A stretch of 34,844 bases of DNA from a virus, in the IMG/VR virus record IMGVR_UViG_3300035044_000024, positions 1-34,844 of that record. One strand, given 5' to 3'. Below, piece after piece: positions 15,022 to 24,738 of the stretch (position 1 is the first letter of the stretch; the number at the start of each line of letters is the position of its first letter). The translations under genes and the position numbers were made by a program. The notes below the pieces were generated by a model. That model was given only the letters and a program-made list of their open reading frames with translations, had not been told where the DNA came from and did no database searches.

Positions 15022-18000
15022 TGCCTATATACGAAGAAGAAAACAAAGAAAAAGACTCGTTTGACCAAGCTAATGATGCTCTCAAAGGTAATGTCGAACA
15101 GGAAGAACGCATACAGGAACAGGCTATTGAAGAAGAAAGGGCTATCCAAAACGAAGCTGAAGAGTTAACAGATCCTCGTGGAGAAGGTAGCTGGGGTTTC
15201 AAGGCTGTAGCAAAAGAGTTACAGTCTGCCTTAACTGGTGGTGTTCAAGATACGGCTACGTCTGTAGCTACATTTGCTGAAAGAACAGCAGATGCTCTAT
15301 CTGGCGAAATGCAAGAAGAGCGTGAAGAAAAAGGGTACTACGAACCAGAGTGGGATCCATTTAAGTCTTACTCTAATCCTATTGTTACAAAGACATGGTG
15401 GGGTAAGATGTTAAGAGGCACAGTACACTTTGGTACTATGGCTGGTGCAACAGTACTAGCAGCAAAAGGTGCAGTCGCAGCTGGTGCTCCTCTAGGTATT
15501 GCAGCCGGTGCAAAAGCTTTACTAGGTGCTCCTAGTCTTGTACGTGCAGCTGGTATTGGTGCTATATCTGACCTAGTGTCAAAAGAATCTGATGCAGAAA
15601 ACGCATTAGGTATGATGCGAGATCACTATGGTTGGATTGATACACCTCTTAGCACAAAAGAAACTGACCATCCTATTATGATGAAGATGAAGAACATTGT
15701 AGAAGGTATGGGTATAGGTCTTCTCTTTGATGGAGCTGCTATGGCTCTTGGTAGAGGTAAGAAGTCAGTGCAAGACATGATAGAAAATAGAGCTAGAAGT
15801 GTTGATGAAGAGACACTAGCAAAAGGCTTACAGGAACTACGTGAAGGTGAATCTGGCTTTAGAGCTGCTAAAAACAAGCCTATGGCTGGTACACATCAGG
15901 GTGCAACTTTATCACAGGATGACCCATTTATTGTATGGGAAAACCAAAAGAAAATAAAAAATGACTGGGGTTCTGAAGAAGGAGCGGCTGGTAATGTTAT
16001 AACACCAGTACAAAGAGAGCGTGCTGCTAAAAACTCAGGTCTTAGTGAAGAGGTTGTTGATGAAGTATTACAAAAATTATATAGTAATAACAGATATAAC
16101 GAACTTATAGAAGAAGCTAAAACAAACAGACAGACACTTGTAGAAGCATTTGGTGATTCTATAGCTGCACATCAACGTATTACAGCTGGTAGAAATGCTG
16201 CTGATATGTCTCCAGAAGAGTATCTAGAAGAGATATTAAGAGCTACTGACACATACTCTATTACAGATATAGATGGTAATGTCATAGATAAAGTTGACAC
16301 AATAACAAGTAAGTATGTTGTTGTTACTGACATGGTTGTTGGTACACTTTTACAACAAGTACGTGACTTAGGTATTGCTGGTAGAGAACTAAAAGATTTT
16401 GTAAACCTAGCTGATACTGATGGCCCATTAGAAGCTATACGTGACACCATGTTTGTGGCACTAACAGAAGCTAAACGTGCTAGAATAATTAAATCACAGA
16501 ACTTTAGAGAACTAGGTGCAGGCAAACGTAGATATCTAGAAAAGACATTGTCACAAGAAATGGCTGACACACGTGAGTCAATACAGGCTATACTAGATAT
16601 ATCAGTCGAAACAGACCCAAATGGCGAAATGCTTATGGCATTGTTTGAAGCCTTTTCATCTATGAAGACTGTAAACAATCTAGATGACTTTGACCAGTGG
16701 GCTCGTAAAATGATACGAGGTGGTGAGATCGAAGGTAAACAACAGACAGGTGCTCTTGTCAGAGAACTACAAGGTGTAATGACACACAGTATACTATCTG
16801 GCCCTAAGACACCAGCTAGAGCTATCATCGGTACAGCCACACATACATTCTTACGTCCTATGGCTACAACTTTAGGTGCTGCATTGTCACTACCATTTAC
16901 CAAAGACGTGCGTGGTTTACGTGCAGGGCTAGCATCTATGAACGCTATGATGGAAGCTATACCAGAGTCATTTGAGTTATTTAAAACAAGACTAAACTCT
17001 TACTGGTCAGGCGAGATATCAACTGTTAAAACTAGATTCTCTGAGTATACAGCTGGAGATCAAAACTGGGAAGTATTACGTAGATGGGCAGAAAATAGTG
17101 GCCGTGCTACACCCGGCGACAAGGCTGCATTTCGTATGGCTAATATGGCACGTACATTGAATGATAAGAGTTTCTTAGGATACTCTACAAAAATCATGGC
17201 TGCTACTGACGATGCGTTTGCATACATACTAGGTAGAGCTAAGATGCGTGAGAAAGCATTACTATCTGCATTTGATGTAAGAGATGCTGGTAAGTTAACT
17301 TCATATACTGAGATTGATGCTCCTCTTGTAAGAGACTTTGAGGACTTTTTCTATCGTGATATATTTGATGCAAATGGTAATATAGTTGACGAAGCTACAA
17401 AGTTTGCACGTAAAGAAGTAACACTAACTCAAGACCTTAGTGGTTTTTCTAGAAACCTAAACGCAGTGTTTCAACAGAATCCTTGGGCTAGACCTTTCTT
17501 TTTATTTGCACGTACAGGTGTAAACGGTCTAAAACTTACAGCTAAATTTACACCCGGTTTTAACTTCTTAGTCAAAGAGTTTAATGATATAGCATTTGCA
17601 AAACCAACAGCAGAAACCTTTGCAGAGCTTGGGCCAAAGTTTGGTATTACTAATGCTAGAGAACTTGCTAACGCTAAGGCACTACAACGTGGTCGATTGG
17701 CGATGGGCTCTGCTCTAGTATTTATGGCTGCACAAAAATGGATGTCAGGAGAGCTGACAGGTAACGGCCCAATAGATAGACAAAAGCGTAATGTTTGGAT
17801 GGATGCAGGCTACAAACCTAGAACTATAAAAATAGGCGAGGTACAAGTAGGTTACGATTCGTTTGAACCGTTTAACCAAGTTATGTCTATGATAGCTGAT
17901 ATAGGTGACGCTAGTTTACTTATGGGTGAAGAGTGGACAAAAGATAACCTACTCAAGGTATCTCTACTACTAGCTCAAGGTGTAACAAGTAAATCTTATC

Positions 18001-18758
18001 TTGCTGGTTTACAATCGTTTGTAGACTTGTTTGGTGCAAAACCCGGACAGCCTGCAAGAATAGCAGCTAACTTGATGAATAACACCATACCTTTAGGTGG
18101 TCTACGTAACGAGCTTGGTAAACTATTTACACCATACATGAGAGAACTAAACTCAGGTTTGATTGACTCTCTTAGAAACAGAAACCTATACGCAGAAGGC
18201 TTACCCGGCGAGGACTTACCAATCAAGTATGATATACTTAATGGTCAGCCAGTCAAGCCGTACGACTTTATGACTAGAGCATTTAACATGTTTAGCCCTA
18301 TACAGTTTAACCTAAGCCAAAGTCCCGGTAGAACCCTACTGTTTAACAGTGGTTATGACATGAGATTGTCAGTTCTATACTCTCCAGAGGGTGACAACCT
18401 AACAGATGAGCCTAGACTTAGATCTGCATTTCAGAAAGCTATTGGAGATCAGAACCTAGAAGTTAGACTAAATAGACTTGCAGAAGATCCTAAGATACAA
18501 GAATCTATTGCAGAAATGAACAGACTAATTTCTACAGGACAAAGAACCGAGTATGAGGTTATGGACTTCTATCATAATAAACAGATAGATGCTATATTCC
18601 AAGCTGCTAGAAAATTAGCATGGCAGCAAGTTAGTGCAGAGCAACCAAAGGTAGCTGAGATAAAAGAAGAAGAGAGGGCAAAGAAAGCAAAGCGACTAAC
18701 CAAAACTAAACAAACATTCCAATCCGAAATTCAAGTCCTACAACGAATTTATAAATAA
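15021..18758 (+). CDS. Internal virion core protein, T7 gp16-like (1245 aa), no lytic transglycosylase domain seen
   Basis: The length is comparable with T7 gp16 (1318), the largest core protein, which is ejected first and spans the host envelope. The N-terminus (1-50) is a very acidic helical segment. Residues about 133-185 are Ala/Gly-rich and hydrophobic, a plausible membrane-inserting stretch, with another at about 227-245 ([16 protein letters not shown]). The T7 gp16 N-terminal SLT signature (catalytic Glu with a GAxGLMQ-type motif) is not found here or in the neighbouring gp15-like protein. The last 60 residues are basic and helical. The stop overlaps the fibre start (TAATG). Confidence 0.88.
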   Translation: MPIYEEENKEKDSFDQANDALKGNVEQEERIQEQAIEEERAIQNEAEELTDPRGEGSWGFKAVAKELQSALTGGVQDTATSVATFAERTADALSGEMQEEREEKGYYEPEWDPFKSYSNPIVTKTWWGKMLRGTVHFGTMAGATVLAAKGAVAAGAPLGIAAGAKALLGAPSLVRAAGIGAISDLVSKESDAENALGMMRDHYGWIDTPLSTKETDHPIMMKMKNIVEGMGIGLLFDGAAMALGRGKKSVQDMIENRARSVDEETLAKGLQELREGESGFRAAKNKPMAGTHQGATLSQDDPFIVWENQKKIKNDWGSEEGAAGNVITPVQRERAAKNSGLSEEVVDEVLQKLYSNNRYNELIEEAKTNRQTLVEAFGDSIAAHQRITAGRNAADMSPEEYLEEILRATDTYSITDIDGNVIDKVDTITSKYVVVTDMVVGTLLQQVRDLGIAGRELKDFVNLADTDGPLEAIRDTMFVALTEAKRARIIKSQNFRELGAGKRRYLEKTLSQEMADTRESIQAILDISVETDPNGEMLMALFEAFSSMKTVNNLDDFDQWARKMIRGGEIEGKQQTGALVRELQGVMTHSILSGPKTPARAIIGTATHTFLRPMATTLGAALSLPFTKDVRGLRAGLASMNAMMEAIPESFELFKTRLNSYWSGEISTVKTRFSEYTAGDQNWEVLRRWAENSGRATPGDKAAFRMANMARTLNDKSFLGYSTKIMAATDDAFAYILGRAKMREKALLSAFDVRDAGKLTSYTEIDAPLVRDFEDFFYRDIFDANGNIVDEATKFARKEVTLTQDLSGFSRNLNAVFQQNPWARPFFLFARTGVNGLKLTAKFTPGFNFLVKEFNDIAFAKPTAETFAELGPKFGITNARELANAKALQRGRLAMGSALVFMAAQKWMSGELTGNGPIDRQKRNVWMDAGYKPRTIKIGEVQVGYDSFEPFNQVMSMIADIGDASLLMGEEWTKDNLLKVSLLLAQGVTSKSYLAGLQSFVDLFGAKPGQPARIAANLMNNTIPLGGLRNELGKLFTPYMRELNSGLIDSLRNRNLYAEGLPGEDLPIKYDILNGQPVKPYDFMTRAFNMFSPIQFNLSQSPGRTLLFNSGYDMRLSVLYSPEGDNLTDEPRLRSAFQKAIGDQNLEVRLNRLAEDPKIQESIAEMNRLISTGQRTEYEVMDFYHNKQIDAIFQAARKLAWQQVSAEQPKVAEIKEEERAKKAKRLTKTKQTFQSEIQVLQRIYK

Positions 18759-21379
18759 TGGCAACAACATTCGTAGAACACACTGGGGATGGAAATGCAA
18801 CTAAGCAGTTTTCTTTCCCTTCATATCAAGAATCTGATGTCAAAGTCCGTGTAGATGGTGTGCTTAAAACAACAAGTACACACTACAATATTACTAGCTA
18901 CACTACTACAGGTGGTGGTAATGTAGTTTTTACATCAGGCAATATACCACTTAGCGGAACTATCCGCATATATCGTGACACCAGTGTTGACGCAGCTAAG
19001 GCTGTTTTTACACCGGGGTCGTCTGTAAAAGCAGCTGACTTAAATAATAACATAACACAGCTTTTATACAGAGCACAAGAAGAGCAAGTGCCTAATCTCA
19101 TACAGTCGTATGATATAGAACCAAGTGCTATAGAAACAAGTAATATAAAAAATGATTCTGTAAACGCTGATAAAATAGCTGACGATGTTATAAACTCTGA
19201 ACACTATGTAGCTGGGTCGATAGATCATGAACACTTAGCTAACGACATTATAGACGGAGATAACATACAAGATGATGTAATTAACTCTGAACATTATGTT
19301 GCTGCTAGTATAGATCATGAGCATCTAGCCAATGACATTATAGATGGCGATAACATTCAAGATGACGTTATAAATTCTGAGCACTATGTAGATGGGTCTA
19401 TTGACCATGTGCATTTATCTAATGACTGCATAGATGCAGATAATATACAAGATAATGCTGTTGGATCTGAACATATACAAGCTGATGCTGTTACTGATTC
19501 TGAAATAGTAACAGGAACTTTAGATAACAGATACTACACAGAGACCGAACTAAACAATGGTCAATTAGATAATCAGTACTACACAGAAACAGAATTAGAC
19601 AATGGTCAATTAGACAATAGGTATTTTACAGAAACTGAACTGTCTAACGGTGCATTGGATGGTAGATACTACACAGAAACAGAAGCCGAAGATAGATTCC
19701 TTAGACAAGACTCTTCTGAAACTATAGCTAGTGGACAAACTTGGTCTAACTCTGACGCATTTGTAGCTACTACAGCTGCTATCAATGCACGTATCATTGA
19801 CCTTATAGATGAGGTTGGTGGTTTTACAGCTATTGCAAACCAAACTAGCTTTCCAACAACTAACCCACAAGGAGCTACAGGACAGGCAGCTATACTAAGT
19901 ATCGCAGCTACAACTGCTACTCTAACACCTAGCGGTACAACAGTTACTATACCAAACGGTGCTGGTACAGGAAACACTGTAACTATTACAGGTGTACCTA
20001 CAGCTATACCACAGAACTTTGGTTTCTTGGTAGAGTCAACATCTACATTACATACATACAGTTTTCATAGATTAGTACCTATAGCTACTCAAGTTAATAC
20101 TGTTGCACAAAACATAACTAATATTGTACAAGCTGGTGTAAACGTAGCTGATATAAATAACTTTGCTGATATATACATCATATCTTCTAGTGAACCTACA
20201 ACAAGAAACGATGGTTCATCTTTACAAGAAGGTGACTTATGGTTCGATAGTTCTAACGATAACTTACAAGTTTATACAGGTAGTGCGTTTTCTATTATCA
20301 CACCGTCTCAAGCAGTTCTTGATGACGTAGCTATTGTATCAGGTGCTATAACATACAGTGAAGATCTAGGTCTAATTACTAACGCTGTTTCTACAGGTAG
20401 CTCCAACGGGTCACTTGATATAGTTGCAGATGCGTTAGAAGATGAGATTACTTTTACTGTTACAGCTGCTACTGGTAAATTTATTATTGATGGTGTAGAT
20501 AAGCCTGCACTAACATTATACAAAGGCTGGACATATACATTCGACGTAAGTGACAACTCAAACGCAAACCATCCGCTCCGTTTCTCAAGTGGAGGTAGTG
20601 CTTATAATACTGGTGTTACTGTTACTGGCACTCAAGGACAAGCTGGTGCAAAAGTCCAACTTGTAGTACCTGAGTCACAACCAACAAGTTTCATATACTA
20701 CTGCACAAACCACAGTGGTATGGGTAATAGTATTACAGTTAAGGATGATCCTATTAAAACAGTATCTGACAATATAACTAATATTAATACTGTTGCTTCT
20801 GATTTAACTGAAGGCACATCTGAAATAGATACAGTTGCAAATAATATTACTAATGTAAATAATGTTGGAAATAATATATCTAATGTTAACAGCGTACATA
20901 GTAATGCGGCTAATATAAATAGTGCAGTATCTAACGCTAGCAATATAAACTCTGTAGCTGGTTCTATAGCTAATGTAAACACAGTTGCAAGTAATCTAAG
21001 TAATGTAAACAGCTTTGCTAATACATACCGTATAGCAAGTTCTGCACCTACTTCTAGTCTCGATCAAGGAGATCTATACTTTGATACAACATCTAACGAA
21101 CTTAGAGTATATAACGGTTCATCTTGGCAAGGTGGTGTTACAGCTACTGGTAACTTAGCTAGTCTAGGTGCTAACACATTTACTGGTAATCAAACAATAA
21201 ACGCAAACATTATTATATCAGGTACTGTAGATGGAAAAGATGTATCTACTTTAATAGCAAATCTTGTTGAAGATACTTCTCCACAACTAGGTGGAGCGTT
21301 AGATGGACAAAACAACAACATGTCAAACATAGGTACTATAGATGGTGCTAACTTACAACTCGACTTCGGAACAATTTAA
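18758..21379 (+). CDS. Tail fibre protein with T7 gp17 N-terminal domain, modular repeats and a cupredoxin-like domain
   Basis: This 873-residue protein opens with the T7 gp17 tail-attachment domain ('[21 protein letters not shown]', 'DVKVRVDG', 'LSGTIRIYRDTSVDAAKAVF', 'AADLNNNITQLLYRAQEEQ', residues 1-115). Three 30-residue repeats (DDVINSEHYVxxSIDHEHL) follow, then four 15-residue LDNRYYTETEL units. Two 'GDLxFDxxxNxLxVYxGSxW' modules (about 485-510 and 767-793) flank a cupredoxin-like domain (about 560-664: H605, C649, H652, M655) and NxxNVNxVx repeats. It is expected to form a trimeric fibre recognising the host surface. The C-terminus has no obvious adhesin tip, which may be supplied by the next protein. 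Confidence 0.93.
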   Translation: MATTFVEHTGDGNATKQFSFPSYQESDVKVRVDGVLKTTSTHYNITSYTTTGGGNVVFTSGNIPLSGTIRIYRDTSVDAAKAVFTPGSSVKAADLNNNITQLLYRAQEEQVPNLIQSYDIEPSAIETSNIKNDSVNADKIADDVINSEHYVAGSIDHEHLANDIIDGDNIQDDVINSEHYVAASIDHEHLANDIIDGDNIQDDVINSEHYVDGSIDHVHLSNDCIDADNIQDNAVGSEHIQADAVTDSEIVTGTLDNRYYTETELNNGQLDNQYYTETELDNGQLDNRYFTETELSNGALDGRYYTETEAEDRFLRQDSSETIASGQTWSNSDAFVATTAAINARIIDLIDEVGGFTAIANQTSFPTTNPQGATGQAAILSIAATTATLTPSGTTVTIPNGAGTGNTVTITGVPTAIPQNFGFLVESTSTLHTYSFHRLVPIATQVNTVAQNITNIVQAGVNVADINNFADIYIISSSEPTTRNDGSSLQEGDLWFDSSNDNLQVYTGSAFSIITPSQAVLDDVAIVSGAITYSEDLGLITNAVSTGSSNGSLDIVADALEDEITFTVTAATGKFIIDGVDKPALTLYKGWTYTFDVSDNSNANHPLRFSSGGSAYNTGVTVTGTQGQAGAKVQLVVPESQPTSFIYYCTNHSGMGNSITVKDDPIKTVSDNITNINTVASDLTEGTSEIDTVANNITNVNNVGNNISNVNSVHSNAANINSAVSNASNINSVAGSIANVNTVASNLSNVNSFANTYRIASSAPTSSLDQGDLYFDTTSNELRVYNGSSWQGGVTATGNLASLGANTFTGNQTINANIIISGTVDGKDVSTLIANLVEDTSPQLGGALDGQNNNMSNIGTIDGANLQLDFGTI
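19181..19450 (+). repeat. Three tandem 90-bp repeats in tail fibre gene
   Basis: Units at 19181-19270, 19271-19360 and 19361-19450 each encode a 30-residue module with SEHYV, SIDHEHL and NDxIDxDNIQ. Protein identity is high while third codon positions differ, so the repeats are maintained by protein selection rather than being fresh duplications. They probably form a regular fibre shaft. Confidence 0.9.
19520..19699 (+). repeat. Four tandem 45-bp repeats in tail fibre gene
   Basis: Units start at 19520, 19565, 19610 and 19655 and encode LDNRYYTETELNNGQ-like 15-mers; the last is divergent (LDGRYYTETEAED). YxTETEL repeats are a common shaft motif in phage fibres and are likely trimeric. Confidence 0.88.
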
Positions 21380-22986
21380 TGGCAAAATTATTAAAACTAA
21401 GACGTGGTACAACCACGCAACATGGTAGCTTTACTGGAGCCGAGGGTGAAGTTACAGTAGATACAGACAAGGAAACTCTTGTTGTACATGACGGCTCAAC
21501 TGCTGGAGGACATCCAGTAGCAGCAGAGGATATGGCAAACGTATCTGCTGCTAATATTAAAGGAAGATTAGGTACTACTTTAACTAACGCAGAAATTAAC
21601 GCATCTGCTGCAATAGCTGGAACTAAGATAGCTCCTGATTTTGGATCGCAAAATATAGCTACAACTGGTACTATATCTGGTGCATCATTAACTTTAAGTA
21701 ACAATAATTTAATTATTAATGGAACTCAACCACAAGTTAGTTTTGTTGATTCTGATGGAAACCCAGATTACTTAATAAAAACAAATGGTGGAGTCTTTGA
21801 TATTAGAGATAGCACTAGCGATGCAAGCAGACTTTCTGTTCAATCAGATGGACACGTTGACGTAGCTGGCAACTTAGACGTTGGTGCTGGTGTTGACGTA
21901 ACAGGAAACATCACAGTTTCAGGAACAGTAGACGGTGTAGACGTAGCAGCTTTAAATCTTACAGTAGCTACTTTATCATCAGTAAATGGTTCTTTGGCTA
22001 ACGGTGTAACTGCAACCACCCAATCTGCATCTGATAACTCTACAAAGGTTGCGACAACTGCATACACAGATACAGCAGTAGCTAACTTAGTAGACTCAGC
22101 TCCGGGTGCTCTTAATACTCTTAACGAGTTAGCAGCAGCTTTAGGTGATGATGCAAACTTCTCTACAACTGTAACTAACAGCATTGCTACAAAGTTACCT
22201 CTTGCTGGCGGTACAATGTCAGGTAATTTAACAATAGGTGGATCTAATGTTGTATTTGGTGATAGCTCAAGTGCTGGTACTAACTTAAACAGATTAAAAT
22301 TTGGTGCTAGTAATGATTTTAATATTTATCACGATAGTAGTGGAAACAACTTTGTACAGTCACTAAATAATCATGATATGATAGTAAGGGCTGGTACTGG
22401 TGACGCTTATCTTCAAGGTAGTGATATATTTTTAGGAACTACCTCTAAAAAATATCTTGATGCTCATGAAGATGGAGCCGTAGAGTTATATCACAACAAC
22501 CAAAAAAAGGCAGAGACAGTTTCGGGAGGATTTACAGTTACAGGTACTTGCACAGCTACAGCCTTTGCTGGTGACGGTTCTGCATTAACCGGTATCGTAT
22601 CGTTTGTTAGCGGTATGATAATTATGTACAACAGTACAAGTGCTCCTTCTGGTTGGTACTTATGTGACGGTAATAATGGTACACCAGATCTAAGAGATAG
22701 GTTTATTGTTGGTGCTGGTAACAGTTACTCGCAAAACGCTACAGGTGGTTCTAACACAGCAACCGATACAGTTAGCATTTCTGGTTCTGATACTGTTAGT
22801 ATTACTGTCTCAGGAAATTGTAGTCTTAGTGGATCAGGTGTTATCGGTTCTGGATTTAACTACGGTAGTAGTACAATTAGTTTCTCAGGTACAGGTACAG
22901 ATACAGTAAACATTTCTGGTTCAGATACTGTAAGTATTGATACTAGATCACCTTACTATGCACTTACATTCATCATGAAAGCTTAG
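21379..22986 (+). CDS. Second tail fibre/collar protein with C-terminal phage tail collar domain
   Basis: This 535-residue protein begins 'AKLLKLRRGTTTQHGSFTGAEGEVTVDTDKETLVVHDG', a fibre module common in cyanophages. Triple-helix-type segments ('GASLTLSNNNLIINGTQPQV', 'VTATTQSASDNSTKVATTAYTD') and an intermediate fibre region follow. From about residue 412, 'MIIMYNSTSAPSGWYLCDGNNGTPDLRDRFIVGAG' is a phage tail collar domain, then Ser/Gly/Thr-rich repeats with SGSDTVSI and the end 'PYYALTFIMKA'. Collar-domain tips mediate receptor binding. Its start overlaps the first fibre's stop (TAATG), so it may form the distal half of one fibre. Confidence 0.9.
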   Translation: MAKLLKLRRGTTTQHGSFTGAEGEVTVDTDKETLVVHDGSTAGGHPVAAEDMANVSAANIKGRLGTTLTNAEINASAAIAGTKIAPDFGSQNIATTGTISGASLTLSNNNLIINGTQPQVSFVDSDGNPDYLIKTNGGVFDIRDSTSDASRLSVQSDGHVDVAGNLDVGAGVDVTGNITVSGTVDGVDVAALNLTVATLSSVNGSLANGVTATTQSASDNSTKVATTAYTDTAVANLVDSAPGALNTLNELAAALGDDANFSTTVTNSIATKLPLAGGTMSGNLTIGGSNVVFGDSSSAGTNLNRLKFGASNDFNIYHDSSGNNFVQSLNNHDMIVRAGTGDAYLQGSDIFLGTTSKKYLDAHEDGAVELYHNNQKKAETVSGGFTVTGTCTATAFAGDGSALTGIVSFVSGMIIMYNSTSAPSGWYLCDGNNGTPDLRDRFIVGAGNSYSQNATGGSNTATDTVSISGSDTVSITVSGNCSLSGSGVIGSGFNYGSSTISFSGTGTDTVNISGSDTVSIDTRSPYYALTFIMKA

Positions 22987-23378
22987 TGGAACTACCCACC
23001 ATAGTTTTACCAGATGCAGTACGACTGCAAACCCCTTCTTTACCTCTCCCTACAGCAGATGTTCCCTCATATCAACCTTTGGTCGTACCTCCGCAAGATT
23101 TACGAAGACCCGAAGGTACAAAGGAGGTACAAACAGAAGAAAACCCACCCCCTAAAATACACTTTCCACCCTTACCTAGTATCACTTTACCATCGCAAGA
23201 AGTCCTAGTCGCTGCATCGGTTACTGCTGTAACTGCTGTAGCAGCTGCGACTGTTACACAACCTGTAATTAATGCGTTGAAGGATAGAATACAAAAGTTT
23301 TTACAAGGCAAGATAAACAAATGGAAACAAAACCGCCAGAAAAGAAAGGCATCCTCAGAAAAATCAAAGAGAATGTAG
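22986..23378 (+). CDS. Proline-rich single-membrane-segment protein (130 aa)
   Basis: The GTG at 22986 overlaps the fibre stop (TAGTG). The protein has a proline-rich N-terminal region (about 1-70) and one transmembrane segment around residues 75-97 (VLVAASVTAVTAVAAATVTQPVI). A strongly basic C-terminal tail follows (LKDRIQKFLQGKINKWKQNRQKRK). The topology resembles small cyanophage proteins placed after fibres. A role in lysis (pinholin or spanin-like) or envelope interaction is possible but not shown. It overlaps the next ORF by 58 bases. Confidence 0.75.
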   Translation: MELPTIVLPDAVRLQTPSLPLPTADVPSYQPLVVPPQDLRRPEGTKEVQTEENPPPKIHFPPLPSITLPSQEVLVAASVTAVTAVAAATVTQPVINALKDRIQKFLQGKINKWKQNRQKRKASSEKSKRM

Positions 23379-23605
23379 ATGACCATGACGAACAGATGCA
23401 AATACTAGGAGCCATGGTGCGTCTAGGCGTAGTTATCTGGTCTGGTTTTATCATTACACTAAACTACGTAGAGTTACCTATGGTCAAAAAGACTGGAGCA
23501 TCATCGGACATCACGTTCGTTGCTTCGATCTTTACGGGAGCCTTAGCCACATTTGGGCTGTCTACAGGTAACAAAAAGTCAAAAGAAGACAAACCAAAAC
23601 AATGA
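23321..23605 (+). CDS. Small membrane protein, holin-like candidate (94 aa)
   Basis: It has a charged N-terminus (METKPPEKKGILRKIKENVDDHDEQ) and two hydrophobic segments, roughly residues 28-48 (LGAMVRLGVVIWSGFIITLNY) and 65-83 (ITFVASIFTGALATFGLST), with a charged tail rich in Lys. Size and two-helix topology fit class II-like holins, and T7 places its holin (gp17.5) between the fibre and small terminase, the same interval. No endolysin is in this window. The assignment is inferred from position and topology. Confidence 0.7.
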   Translation: METKPPEKKGILRKIKENVDDHDEQMQILGAMVRLGVVIWSGFIITLNYVELPMVKKTGASSDITFVASIFTGALATFGLSTGNKKSKEDKPKQ

Positions 23606-23964
23606 AGAAACTAATTCTTCTCTTAGCCCTGTTATCACCCGCAGTAGCAAGAGCTAATACTGTCACACCCCAGTTTACTACAGGGTCTATGAACAGTACA
23701 ACTACAACAACTCAAACTATCGTAGAGACAGAGCAAGTGCAAGTCTACGGTGCAGCCGTAAACACTTGGGCTGGAACTAATATTACAGCAGCAGCGAGTG
23801 CTGGCATTGCTGGTGGTGATGCAGTATTTACAGTTACTGATAACACATTACCATGGAGCTTAGAAACAACAACAAGAGCAGCAGGCTTAGTAGAACAAAG
23901 AGATTATACAAGAAACTTTACAATAAACTCTACTACTACATCGCTCTCTGTCTTCTCTCAGTAA
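23602..23964 (+). CDS. Exported protein with N-terminal signal peptide (120 aa)
   Basis: MKKLILLLALLSPAVARANT is a classic Sec signal peptide with a probable cleavage after ARA. The mature part is Thr/Ser-rich and beta-like ('GSMNSTTTTTQTIVETEQVQVYGAAVNTWAGTNI'), a type I associate with small secreted or virion-associated proteins in cyanophages. It overlaps the previous gene by 4 bases (ATGA) and the next gene by 112 bases in another frame. Confidence 0.8.
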   Translation: MKKLILLLALLSPAVARANTVTPQFTTGSMNSTTTTTQTIVETEQVQVYGAAVNTWAGTNITAAASAGIAGGDAVFTVTDNTLPWSLETTTRAAGLVEQRDYTRNFTINSTTTSLSVFSQ

Positions 23965-24443
23965 CACCTGTATACGCTGAAGGAGATACAGTTAATAAAT
24001 CAAATCCTGTAGCAGCAGCTACGGGTAATGTGACGAACCAAGCCGTACAGTTTCAAAACAACGGTGCGTCGTCACGTCAGGTATATGGCCCAAACATACA
24101 ATGTAATGGGTCTACTATGACGTTTAGTCCTTTTTATATGGGCAACGATACAAGACCAGAAGCTGAAGAAAGCTACAACATCAATCAGAACTGGGGCTTT
24201 CAAGTTAACTTTATGGTTCCGCTAGATCGTGAGGGTCTACGGCAGTGTAGAGCTATGGCTAAACGTCAGGAAGAAAAGATGCGATTAGACTATGAGCTAG
24301 TACGTGCATTAAAATGTGCAGAGCTGATGCAACGAGGTTTTACCTATCATCCTAATTCAGAGATGAAAGTATTATGCCAAGACATTGTACCAATATCTGC
24401 CCTACAACCACCTAAAAAGAAAAAGAAATTTTGGCAACGATGA
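23853..24443 (+). CDS. Exported protein with signal peptide encoded inside the preceding gene (196 aa)
   Basis: A basic n-region (RLYKKLYNK) and hydrophobic stretch LYYYIALCLLSV end in VYA-EGD, a clear Sec signal with cleavage near residue 42. The mature domain has four conserved-looking Cys and a helix 'REGLRQCRAMAKRQEEKMRLDYELVRALKCAELMQRG', ending in Lys-rich KKKKKFWQR. The only ATG upstream of the signal is at 23853, which puts the whole n-region and most of the h-region within the 3' end of the previous gene. It might work with its secreted neighbour in the host envelope. The function is unknown. Confidence 0.78.
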   Translation: MELRNNNKSSRLSRTKRLYKKLYNKLYYYIALCLLSVTPVYAEGDTVNKSNPVAAATGNVTNQAVQFQNNGASSRQVYGPNIQCNGSTMTFSPFYMGNDTRPEAEESYNINQNWGFQVNFMVPLDREGLRQCRAMAKRQEEKMRLDYELVRALKCAELMQRGFTYHPNSEMKVLCQDIVPISALQPPKKKKKFWQR

Positions 24444-24577
24444 GCACACTAACAGATCAAAGAGCAGCTAGAGAAGCAGCTGCAAAAGCAAAACCAAAGA
24501 GAAAAACAAAAGCAAAGCGTGACGAGCATGGACGTTTTGTGAAAGATGAAGCAGACCTAGACACACCATCAATGTAA
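24440..24577 (+). CDS. Small basic/Ala-rich protein (45 aa)
   Basis: The frame reads MSTLTDQRAAREAAAKAKPKRKTK... then AKRDEHGRFVKDEADLDTPSM. It is coupled by ATGA to the previous gene and by TAATG to the next, so it fills the interval exactly. 'DEHGRFVKDE' resembles short nucleic-acid or assembly linkers in phage proteins. No function can be assigned. Confidence 0.7.
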   Translation: MSTLTDQRAAREAAAKAKPKRKTKAKRDEHGRFVKDEADLDTPSM

Positions 24578-24738
24578 TGATTGCACTAATTAAACCAATA
24601 CTGTTCAAGTTTTTGGGCAGCAAAGCTGTAAAAGAGCTTGTAGTAAAACTACTAGAAGCATACAGTAAGACTACTGACAACACAGTAGATGACAAGCTAA
24701 CAGCTCTTGTCAAGAAAAACTTATTACCAGAAGAATAA
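24577..24738 (+). CDS. Small amphipathic protein (53 aa)
   Basis: MIALIKPILFKFLGSKAVKE followed by LVVKLLEAYSKTTDNTVDDKLTALVKKNLLPEE: a hydrophobic/amphipathic N-terminal segment, then a helical charged tail. It is joined at both ends by TAATG. It could be membrane-associated and belong to the envelope/lysis group. It is shorter than usual cut-offs and not recognised. Confidence 0.72.
   Translation: MIALIKPILFKFLGSKAVKELVVKLLEAYSKTTDNTVDDKLTALVKKNLLPEE

Noticed and set aside
16172-16903. Minus-strand 243-codon ORF inside the gp16-like gene
   Set aside because: It is an antisense shadow caused by codon bias of the core protein gene; Ser/Val/Ile-rich with no domain, and no other minus-strand genes exist here.
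20698-20982. Minus-strand hydrophobic ORF (94 codons)
   Set aside because: It is the reverse of the Asn/Val repeat region of the fibre, which automatically reads as Leu/Ile/Val-rich; not a membrane protein gene.
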